Shown: piece after piece, positions 1 through 5,968 of the stretch
Position numbering within the stretch: position 1 is the first letter of the stretch
Layout of the letters: each line of letters starts with the position of its first letter
Origin: an uncultured Chromatiaceae bacterium
GTDB lineage: Bacteria > Pseudomonadota > Gammaproteobacteria > Enterobacterales > Alteromonadaceae
DNA length: 7,154 bases
Reading direction: 5' to 3'
Assembly (NCBI GenBank): GCA_946481195.1
Contig: CAMLNG010000187.1
Location: 1 to 7,154 of the forward strand
The notes under the pieces: model-generated
Seen by the model: only the letters and a program-made list of their open reading frames with translations
The model's database searches: none
Told to the model about the DNA's origin: nothing
Position numbers and translations under genes: made by a program

Positions 1-1
1 T

Positions 2-793
2 ATGTCATCGTTTCATATATCTCAATCGACTTTTTTATATTATCTGAATCAACTAGACACATTTAAGCCCGACATTATCATGGCATATCCCAGCTCATTG
101 GCAGCCCTCGCAAAGTATGCGGAAACTATCGACTGGCGGCCGGGTTGGCCGTTATGTGGGGTATTCACCAGCAGTGAGACCTGGAACGATGCCGACCGGG
201 AGTTGTGTGAACGCGTTTTCGGTGCGATTTTTGATCAATATGGCCAAGCTGAGCGAGTCGCTATGTTGCAGCAATGCAAACATAAGAATTATCACGTCAG
301 ACATGATTATTCATCTGTGGAATTCATTAAGGAAGGTGAGCTATTTCGAATTGTCGGTACGAACAGGCATAACTCAGCAATGCCGTTACTAAGATATGAC
401 ACTGGCGATTATGTTTCTCAGGTGGTTTTTGACTTTCCTTGCCCTTGCGGTGTGACTTCAGATTGCGCCGGGAAAATTATCGGCAGGCAAGATGATATTT
501 TGTACCTGAAGGACGGACGAAGTATTGGACGGTTGGATGTAGTGTTTAAAAAGATTGCCAATCTCTTAGCTTGTCAGATTGTGCAGGATGCGGTTGGAAA
601 TATACAGTTTAACATCGTGCCTATTAATGAAATCTATAGTCATGAATTACTGAATAAAATTAGAAAATCTTTCGAGGACCATGTTGGGCATCTGGACTAT
701 GTCGAGTACCAGATCGTAGATCAGATTCCAAGGACCCAGAACGGCAAATTTAAAAGTGTCGTCAGCGAATTTAGAGCGGAGCCCGATGCATAG
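2..793 (+). CDS. PaaK/CapK-like adenylate-forming enzyme (phenylacetate-CoA ligase family), 3' part only
   Basis: C-terminal 263 residues of an ANL-type adenylating enzyme that would activate a carboxylic acid with ATP, usually before transfer to CoA. Counting from the codon at base 2, visible motifs are TSSE (56-59), YGQAE (80-84), YDTGD (132-136, the family's ATP-ribose-binding region), a CPCG cluster (147-150) typical of PaaK/CapK relatives, GRQDD (161-165), and PRTQNGKFK (243-251), which holds the probable catalytic lysine of the mobile C-terminal domain. The ATG at base 2 is almost certainly internal. Relatives are about 430-450 residues, and the N-terminal Ser/Thr/Gly-rich phosphate-binding loop is absent, so roughly 170-190 residues lie upstream of the window. 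The next gene, a GT4 glycosyltransferase, overlaps its stop. This placement suggests a role in making or decorating a surface polysaccharide, as proposed for CapK-type proteins. The acid substrate cannot be read from the sequence. Family confident, function inferred. Confidence 0.88.
   Translation: MSSFHISQSTFLYYLNQLDTFKPDIIMAYPSSLAALAKYAETIDWRPGWPLCGVFTSSETWNDADRELCERVFGAIFDQYGQAERVAMLQQCKHKNYHVRHDYSSVEFIKEGELFRIVGTNRHNSAMPLLRYDTGDYVSQVVFDFPCPCGVTSDCAGKIIGRQDDILYLKDGRSIGRLDVVFKKIANLLACQIVQDAVGNIQFNIVPINEIYSHELLNKIRKSFEDHVGHLDYVEYQIVDQIPRTQNGKFKSVVSEFRAEPDA
778..788 (+). promoter_or_regulatory. Ribosome binding site and ATG that set the GT4 start
   Basis: GGAG at 778-781 lies 4 nt before the ATG at 786-788. 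The spacing is short, but this is the best Shine-Dalgarno match near the N-terminus. It sits inside the last codons of the upstream gene, whose TAG is at 791-793, so the two reading frames overlap by 8 bp and translational coupling is likely. Alternatives are a GTG at 756, which would add ten residues poorly matching a GT-B N-terminus, and an ATG at 810, whose nearest purine-rich stretch (AGGA, 792-795) is 14 nt away. Confidence 0.6.
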
Positions 794-1859
794 GAAAGTC
801 ATTAATATAATGATTGGCACAGCAATGGCCGGTAGTGGCGGCATTGCAACCGTCGTCAGAGGCTATCGTGACTCTGGTTTTATACAGAGTAATAATTTTA
901 TTTATGTGGAGTCTCATCGTTCTGATTATAAAGGACTCGGTAATCTGTTTGTTTTTTTTGCTTCTATTTTGAAAGTGTTTTTAGTCTTGGTTTTTAGGAA
1001 GGTTGCAATAGCGCACCTTCATGTTGCTTCGCGTGGAAGTTTTTATCGTAAATCAGTTTTTATTATTTTATTTAAGTTATTCAAAGTGAAGGTTGTTTGT
1101 CATTTGCACGGTGGTGAGTTTAGGGTCTTCTATGACAATGAATCAGGAAAGTACAAAAGACATTTCATTGCTGCTCGGCTGAAGCAGGCGGATATCATCA
1201 TCGTGCTTTCGGAAAGCTGGAAAAGCTGGCTGAGCGGCGTTGTGGGGGCTGATCACCCTATTGTTGTTGTTTTTAATAGCGTTCCTGAAATGCGTGGTGT
1301 ACGCAGTCCGGCCCGGGGCACTGACATTCTGTTTTTAGGCAGAATTGAAGAAAAAAAGGGGGTGCGTGAGCTGCTCTTTGCGTTTAAAACTTTAGTGGAA
1401 AAGGGATACGTCGCAAGACTGGTTCTGTGCGGTTCTGGTCAGCTGGACGAATACCGTGCTCTCGCAGTTCGGTTGGGCATTGCCCGGTATGCGGAATTTA
1501 AAGGCTGGATTGAGCCCGAAGAACGTTCCTGGTATCTGTCAAATGCCGCTATGTTGGTGTTACCCAGCTTTAATGAAGGATTTCCGATGTGTATTTTAGA
1601 AGCTATGTCGGCTGGATTACCTGTTGTGTCTACTCGCGTTGGGGGAATTCCCGAAGCCATCACTGATGGTGTCTCAGGGTTATTGGTACAACCCGGTGAT
1701 GCAGATTCGCTGGCTGGTGCTATGCAAAAATTTTTAGATGATCCTGTACTGGCGCAGCATTGTGCTAAGTCAGCAAAAGCTTATTTTGAATTGAATTTTT
1801 CAAGCAAAGTATGTTATCCAAAAATTGTAGCTGAAGTTTATCAGAGAATTATTTGTTAA
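786..1859 (+). CDS. GT4-family glycosyltransferase (GT-B fold)
   Basis: A 357-residue retaining glycosyltransferase, normal in length for family GT4, predicted to move a sugar from a nucleotide-sugar to a growing lipid-linked polysaccharide repeat unit at the cytoplasmic membrane face. The N-terminal Rossmann domain starts with a beta-strand and a glycine-rich loop, SGGIATV (17-23), and contains HLHGGEF (106-112). Two hydrophobic, basic-flanked stretches (about 53-70 and 91-106) fit monotopic membrane attachment. The C-terminal domain opens with FLGRIEEKKG (183-192), whose Arg186 and Lys190/191 are the usual donor-phosphate contacts. It continues to EGFPMCILE (264-272), the E-x7-E motif characteristic of this fold. 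GGIPEAI and the G-x-L-V-x-P-G-D stretch (287-305) are also typical. The gene overlaps the upstream adenylating enzyme by 8 bp. The region around 900-1110 is AT-rich, as is common in polysaccharide clusters. Donor and acceptor sugars are unknown. Confidence 0.93.
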   Translation: MHRKVINIMIGTAMAGSGGIATVVRGYRDSGFIQSNNFIYVESHRSDYKGLGNLFVFFASILKVFLVLVFRKVAIAHLHVASRGSFYRKSVFIILFKLFKVKVVCHLHGGEFRVFYDNESGKYKRHFIAARLKQADIIIVLSESWKSWLSGVVGADHPIVVVFNSVPEMRGVRSPARGTDILFLGRIEEKKGVRELLFAFKTLVEKGYVARLVLCGSGQLDEYRALAVRLGIARYAEFKGWIEPEERSWYLSNAAMLVLPSFNEGFPMCILEAMSAGLPVVSTRVGGIPEAITDGVSGLLVQPGDADSLAGAMQKFLDDPVLAQHCAKSAKAYFELNFSSKVCYPKIVAEVYQRIIC

Positions 1860-2091
1860 ATTATTTTATTGTTTTTGATCTGCTTTAGCATCGCTCATCT
1901 CGTTTCGTTGCACTGTCTCCCTTTCTGAAATTTTAATTATCAAATGCACAAAGTTGTCATTTAAATAATCCTGTGCTTTAACTTTAGTTGTTTTGCATTG
2001 GATGGCAGTTCGCTTGAATGATGTCTCGACGATTTCTAATTGTATGGTTGCTTTAATCCAGGAAATTTAACGTCACTCATTAAGGGATGTT
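1860..2091 (+). other. AT-rich intergenic gap with imperfect inverted repeat
   Basis: This 232-bp gap separates the two glycosyltransferase genes. I find no credible coding frame and no hairpin followed by a T-run, so there is no clear terminator. An imperfect inverted repeat occupies 1936-1969. The only promoter-like pair I see upstream of the next gene is TTGAAT (2014-2019) and TCTAAT (2035-2040), but the 15-nt spacing is short and I do not claim it. AAGGGA at 2082-2087 is the ribosome binding site for the gene at 2092. Confidence 0.5.
1936..1969 (+). repeat. Imperfect inverted repeat, possible hairpin or operator
   Basis: Three nested complementary blocks can pair: ATTAT (1936-1940) with ATAAT (1965-1969), AAATG (1942-1946) with CATTT (1958-1962), and ACAA (1948-1951) with TTGT (1954-1957). 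Single unpaired bases at 1941 and 1947 and AA at 1963-1964 interrupt the stem. It is AT-rich and has no following T-run, so it is not a standard terminator. In a region of this composition it could be chance. Confidence 0.4.
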
Positions 2092-2829
2092 ATGCAACGT
2101 ATTCAATTGTTTGGTTGTACTATGGATATTGCCAGTATGCAGGGAACTGTTGAGCTGATTGCCCAGCGGATTGAACAGCATGTGTTTACCCAGCATGTGG
2201 TAGTAAACGTTGCCAAAGTAGTGCATATGCAGTCGGACCCTGAATTGAGAGAGTCCGTGCGAAGCTGTGACATTATCAATATCGACGGGATGGGGGTTGT
2301 GTTTGGTGCCCGCTGGCTGGGGCATGAGGTACCGGAACGGGTGGCCGGCGTGGACCTGTTTCATGCGCTCATTGCCATGAGCCAGCAACGTCAGTATCCG
2401 GTCTTTTTGCTTGGCGCAACACCAGATGTGGTTGCCGCCACTTCCGCACGGGTCAAACAGCTTTATCCCGGTCTATTGGTCGCCGGCGTGCACCATGGTT
2501 ACTTTTGGGACAACGAACAAGCTGTCGTCACGCAAATTAAAGCGTCTGGAGCCCGGTTAATGTTTGTTGCCATTACCTCACCGCACAAAGAAAACTTTAT
2601 CAATAGATGGCGTACGGAGTTGGGTGTCGACTTTGTGATGGGGGTCGGGGGCACTTTTGATATTGTCGCAGGCAAGGTGAAACGGGCACCGCTTTGGATG
2701 CAACGCAGTGGTCTGGAGTGGTTTTACCGGATGTTGCAGGAGCCGCGCCGGATGTGGAAGCGTTATTTAACAAGTAACCTGAAGTTTGCCTGGTTGCTGC
2801 TCAAAGCAAAATTCAGCAGCGCTGTTTAG
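2092..2829 (+). CDS. WecG/TagA/CpsF family (GT26) glycosyltransferase
   Basis: A 245-residue enzyme, full length for GT26, whose known members (E. coli WecG, Bacillus TagA) add N-acetylmannosamine or a related sugar to undecaprenyl-diphosphate-GlcNAc on the inner face of the cytoplasmic membrane. Family landmarks are INIDGMGVV (62-70) with Asp65, the counterpart of the proposed TagA catalytic base; RWLG then PERVAGVDL (74-89) with Arg83; FLLGAT (105-110); GVGGTFDIVAG (184-194) with Asp190; and RAP...GLEWFYRMLQEPRRMWKRY (198-225). The last ~40 residues are basic and hydrophobic, matching the membrane-targeting tail of TagA. Two departures from the usual motifs: the common SPKQE-like box reads SPHKE (163-167), with Lys for Gln, and the expected Thr near position 37 is Val. 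The AAGGGA ribosome binding site lies 4 nt before the ATG. It is the last polysaccharide gene visible, 232 bp after the GT4 gene. The actual sugar is unknown. Confidence 0.93.
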   Translation: MQRIQLFGCTMDIASMQGTVELIAQRIEQHVFTQHVVVNVAKVVHMQSDPELRESVRSCDIINIDGMGVVFGARWLGHEVPERVAGVDLFHALIAMSQQRQYPVFLLGATPDVVAATSARVKQLYPGLLVAGVHHGYFWDNEQAVVTQIKASGARLMFVAITSPHKENFINRWRTELGVDFVMGVGGTFDIVAGKVKRAPLWMQRSGLEWFYRMLQEPRRMWKRYLTSNLKFAWLLLKAKFSSAV

Positions 2830-3150
2830 CACTTAATACACTCACTGCTATGGTCACTAAGATGTTGGTCACAAGGCCTAATCCGGGGCTGTGCCTGATG
2901 CTATCACGCTTTCCGGAATACCTTATCCAATAACCAGAGCTGCAGGGAAACAACATCGGACCATTGGATGGCTGGGTATTCTGTCCCTCTGCTTTGTACA
3001 GGCCATCGTGTTGTAGTGTCGCTGTCTCGCCTTGTCGAATCTGTCTATCTCTCCCTTCTGTCACCGCTTTAAGGTACCGCCTGTGGCAACAGCCAGCAGT
3101 CCGGTTAGCCACCACAACAAAAGCAAAAAACACACAGACAGGGGTAGAAC
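2830..3150 (+). other. Intergenic region upstream of the TonB-dependent receptor
   Basis: This 321-bp stretch marks the change from polysaccharide synthesis to the uptake locus. I see no clear terminator for the upstream gene and no good sigma70 promoter. TGGTCAC is repeated directly at 2851-2857 and 2866-2872. From about 3017 to 3065 the + strand is pyrimidine-rich, and CTGTC occurs at 2981, 3022, 3041 and 3058. Bases 3107-3144 contain no T at all and end in the AGGGG ribosome binding site (3140-3144), 6 nt before the receptor ATG. Two short open frames are present (2850-2933, and 2891-3016 with GTG start), but neither has a convincing ribosome binding site or recognisable product. Confidence 0.6.
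3107..3144 (+). promoter_or_regulatory. T-free C/A-rich mRNA leader with ribosome binding site
   Basis: Thirty-eight consecutive bases lack T, are dominated by A and C, and finish with AGGGG (3140-3144). The transcript here should be unstructured, which favours ribosome loading. CACAACA at 3113-3119 resembles the C/A-rich targets of GU-rich small RNAs such as GcvB in enterobacteria. Whether a similar RNA exists in this organism is not visible, so regulation by one is speculation. Confidence 0.4.
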
Positions 3151-5859
3151 ATGTTCAAACGTAACGCACTTTCGCTTGCGGTGGCGCTGGCGTGCGCTTA
3201 TCCGGCTATGGCGCAGGACACTGCTGCCAATGCCGCTCAAACCAAAACTGACAGCAGCGCAGCGGCAGCAAAAACCAGCAGCAATGACGTCGCGCTGGAG
3301 GTGATTTCAGTCACAGCGACCAAACGAAAAACCAAACTGATGGAAACACCGGTGGCGATTTCGGCCATCAGCGACACCCAGCTGCAGCAGCATGGCGTCA
3401 ATAATGTGGTGGATATTGCCGATTTAGTGCCGGGGCTGGATATCTCGGTGGCCTCAGAGCAGGCCGCGCCGGTGATCACGATGCGTGGCATACGTTCCAC
3501 CAATATTACTGAGCTTGGCGACCCGGCAGTTGGCGTGCATCTGGATGGGATTTATTCGCCGCGGATGCAAGGCGCGCTGGCGCTGATGTACGACGTCGAG
3601 CGGGTCGAAGCCTTGCGCGGTCCGCAGGGCACGCTGTTTGGCCGCAATTCGACCGTGGGCAGCATCAATGTGCTGTCGGCCAAACCGGAAATTGGCAGTA
3701 ATTATGGCAACGCCAATACCGAACTGGGTAAATTTAATGCCAAAAGCTTTGGCGGCATGTTCAACCTGGGGCTGACTGATGACTTTGCCGTGCGTTTTTC
3801 CGGCAAAACTCTGCAACGCGATTCTTATGTTGAAGGTTATTGGGACCCGAATCAGTATGACACCCGGTATTTACCGGCTGGCGTGCTGGATGCGGAAGTC
3901 ATTGCTGAAAATTCTTATTCAGGCGTCGGCCAGACCTTAACCCAACGCGAAAACTGGTGGATAGATGCCGCCGGGACGAATCCGAATGCGCAAAAAGTAC
4001 GGGCCTTAACACCGGCCAACAAAAGCGATTTTTATAACAACGCCAACGAACATTCGTTCCGCGTCAGTACCTTATGGCAGCCGTCGACCGGTCGTTTCAG
4101 CAACCATACCGTGTTTCAGTATTACAAAAATGACAGTGCCGGCTCGGTCGACATGGTGAACTGCGACAAATTACGCGGCAGACCTGCGGAGCTCGGCGGC
4201 GACTGCGCCAGCTTTTTACCCAGTGACAACACTTATCAGGCCGTGGTGAACGTGCCGGGTAAACTGGAGCTGGATATCACTTATCTGCGCAACACGCTGA
4301 ACTACGAACTGACCGACGAACTGAATCTGGTCTGGCTGGCTGGTTATGAAGATATGCAGCGTCAGTCGGCGCAGGATACCGAAGTCGGGCTGGATGTCTG
4401 GGACGGCGCGATGTTTTTCCTCGACGGTACCGGCGCGCGCTCTTATTCGACCGAACTGCAGTTGCAGTCGGATGAACGCGGCGATTTAGTCTGGATCGCC
4501 GGGGTGAACCTGTTCCACGAAAAAACCGTTACCTTTGGCTATTACGATAACCCGATGGATGATAAAGCCTTTTGGGACCAGCCGGATCGCTCCACCGACG
4601 CGCTGGCCGCGTTTGGTCAGGCCACTTACAACCTGACACCGGCCACACACCTGACGCTGGGTTATCGTTTCAGTGACGAAACCAAACAGGACAAAGGTGG
4701 CCGCACACTGCGCTGCTCCAATGCCGACGGCTGCGCACCGGGTTGGTTTAACCGCACGCAGTTATCAGGTTTGCCAACCAATGCCTTTGAAAATCCGGCG
4801 ATTTATAAATCGTCCTTTGCCAATGACAACAAAGGCAGCTGGCGTAACCATGATTTCCGGCTGGGGCTGGATTACGACCTGAGCGCCGACACTATGTTGT
4901 ATGGCTATGTGGCTTCAGGCTTTAAAGCCGGCGGCATCGGTGACGTGTTTGAAGTGGTCAACGACAGAACCGGCCAGGTGCAGCGTTTTGAAACTCAGTT
5001 TGACCCGGAAAAAGTGCTGACTTATGAAGTGGGCGCTAAAACCAGCCTGCTGGATAACTCGCTGAATTTACAGGCGGTATTCTTTTATACCGACTACACC
5101 GACATGCAATATGCATCCGTCGGTTCTATCGGCAACGTAGAGCGGCTGGCCGCGGTGGAAAACCCGGACGGCAGCCCGGTATTGGGGCCGGACGGCAAGC
5201 CATTGCTGGATTACCGCAATATGCCGGTGATCGCCTATTACACGCAAAACGTGCCGGGTTCGACCATCAAAGGCATTGAGCTGGAGTTTGACTGGAAACC
5301 TTACCCAAGCGGCCGTATCAACGGTTATGTCACCTGGACCGACGCCCGTATCACCGAAGACTGGATCACCAAATGGGATTACGACCCGGAGTATCTGTTT
5401 AAGCTGTCGTATGAGCAGTCGATTGACCCGAACAACCGCCTGCTGAGCACCAACCTCAAAGGCAATCAGCTGGCGATGGTGCCTGAGCTCACCGCCAATT
5501 TAAGTTACACCCACAGCGTGGATTTGGGTCGCTTTGGCTTTATCCATGGCTGGTTTAACCTGAGCTGGAAAGACAAATCCTATAACACCATCTGGAACGT
5601 CGACCGTCACCTGGACGACATGAAGTTTGCGGTGTCAGCGGACGCGACGCGTTATATCGATGACCGCCGTGACGCATATACCATGGCCAATGCCTCGCTG
5701 AAATATGAACCGGTCAGTCAGGCCTGGTTTGCAGAAGTCTTTATCAGTAATGCCACCGATGAACTGGTGCAGCACTGGAGTAACACGGGCAAAGGCTTCC
5801 CGAAAGGTAGCTTTGGTATGCCGCGTTATTACGGTGTGCGGGCCGGGTTTAATTTCTGA
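3151..5859 (+). CDS. TonB-dependent outer-membrane receptor
   Basis: A complete 902-residue TonB-dependent transporter, which would import a ligand across the outer membrane using energy relayed by TonB-ExbBD. A Sec signal peptide (1-21, basic start, hydrophobic core, cleavage after AMA) precedes an Ala/Thr-rich spacer. A TonB-box-like stretch follows, EVISVTA (50-56). The plug domain (about 63-178) has PVAISAIS (67-74), ITMRGIR (109-115), and the hallmark V-E-x-L-R-G-P-Q-G-T-L-F-G-R-N (152-167). The rest is beta-barrel, ending in YYGVRAGFNF with the terminal Phe used for barrel assembly. Long extracellular loops contain two nearby cysteine pairs, Cys338/Cys352 and Cys522/Cys528, that could form disulfides. 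There is no N-terminal STN signalling domain, so direct control of a sigma/anti-sigma pair is not expected. No SusD partner is seen. The ligand cannot be read from the sequence; the following exo-beta-glucosidase gene points to oligosaccharides rather than iron, as an inference. AGGGG 6 nt upstream supports the start. Confidence 0.95.
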   Translation: MFKRNALSLAVALACAYPAMAQDTAANAAQTKTDSSAAAAKTSSNDVALEVISVTATKRKTKLMETPVAISAISDTQLQQHGVNNVVDIADLVPGLDISVASEQAAPVITMRGIRSTNITELGDPAVGVHLDGIYSPRMQGALALMYDVERVEALRGPQGTLFGRNSTVGSINVLSAKPEIGSNYGNANTELGKFNAKSFGGMFNLGLTDDFAVRFSGKTLQRDSYVEGYWDPNQYDTRYLPAGVLDAEVIAENSYSGVGQTLTQRENWWIDAAGTNPNAQKVRALTPANKSDFYNNANEHSFRVSTLWQPSTGRFSNHTVFQYYKNDSAGSVDMVNCDKLRGRPAELGGDCASFLPSDNTYQAVVNVPGKLELDITYLRNTLNYELTDELNLVWLAGYEDMQRQSAQDTEVGLDVWDGAMFFLDGTGARSYSTELQLQSDERGDLVWIAGVNLFHEKTVTFGYYDNPMDDKAFWDQPDRSTDALAAFGQATYNLTPATHLTLGYRFSDETKQDKGGRTLRCSNADGCAPGWFNRTQLSGLPTNAFENPAIYKSSFANDNKGSWRNHDFRLGLDYDLSADTMLYGYVASGFKAGGIGDVFEVVNDRTGQVQRFETQFDPEKVLTYEVGAKTSLLDNSLNLQAVFFYTDYTDMQYASVGSIGNVERLAAVENPDGSPVLGPDGKPLLDYRNMPVIAYYTQNVPGSTIKGIELEFDWKPYPSGRINGYVTWTDARITEDWITKWDYDPEYLFKLSYEQSIDPNNRLLSTNLKGNQLAMVPELTANLSYTHSVDLGRFGFIHGWFNLSWKDKSYNTIWNVDRHLDDMKFAVSADATRYIDDRRDAYTMANASLKYEPVSQAWFAEVFISNATDELVQHWSNTGKGFPKGSFGMPRYYGVRAGFNF

Positions 5860-5895
5860 CATTAAACGTATTTGAAGCTGACTGTCCTGGCTTTT

Positions 5896-5930
5896 AACCG
5901 CTCACCTTTGGCGAGCGGTTTCTTTTTATC
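5896..5930 (+). terminator. Rho-independent terminator after the receptor gene
   Basis: An 8-bp perfect stem, AACCGCTC (5896-5903) with GAGCGGTT (5913-5920), can be extended inward by CC/GG across a TTT loop (5905-5911, with one mismatch). It is followed by TCTTTTTAT from 5921. It starts 36 nt after the receptor stop codon. The reverse strand lacks a T-run after the stem, so it acts in the + direction only. Confidence 0.88.
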
Positions 5931-5947
5931 TGCCAGCGATTGATGTT

Positions 5948-5955
5948 GTGATCAC
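5948..5955 (+). promoter_or_regulatory. GTGATCAC palindrome before the glycosidase start
   Basis: A perfect 8-bp palindrome lies between the terminator and the AAGGA ribosome binding site (5957-5961). With flanks it reads as a near-symmetrical TTGTGATCACCAA. It could be an operator half-overlapping the translation start region, but an 8-mer palindrome is short and I see no second copy in the window. Confidence 0.25.
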
Positions 5956-5968
5956 CAAGGATTTTTAT

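Noticed and set aside
2..4. ATG at base 2 as the true start of the adenylating enzyme
   Set aside because: The protein would lack the N-terminal ATP-binding half of its family; the codon is internal and the gene is cut by the window edge.
756..785. GTG at 756 as the start of the GT4 gene
   Set aside because: It adds ten residues with no match to the family N-terminus; the ATG at 786 has a nearby GGAG and leaves the usual short lead-in to the first beta-strand.
2850..2933. 27-codon frame (ATG at 2850) right after the GT26 gene
   Set aside because: No ribosome binding site at good spacing and no recognisable peptide.
2994..3022. TTGTAC as a -35 box for the receptor promoter
   Set aside because: No acceptable -10 hexamer at 16-18 nt downstream.
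2813..3133. 106-codon open frame on the minus strand across the intergenic region
   Set aside because: Basic, cysteine-scattered composition, no recognisable motif, and it overlaps the end of the GT26 gene; it looks like a chance frame.
3151..3213. Lipoprotein signal in the receptor N-terminus (Leu-Ala-Cys at 13-15)
   Set aside because: The residues before Cys15 do not match a lipobox and a standard AMA cleavage site follows; receptors of this class are not lipoproteins.
3454..3816. 120-codon minus-strand frame inside the receptor gene
   Set aside because: Lies wholly within a strongly supported gene; an antisense shadow produced by its codon bias.
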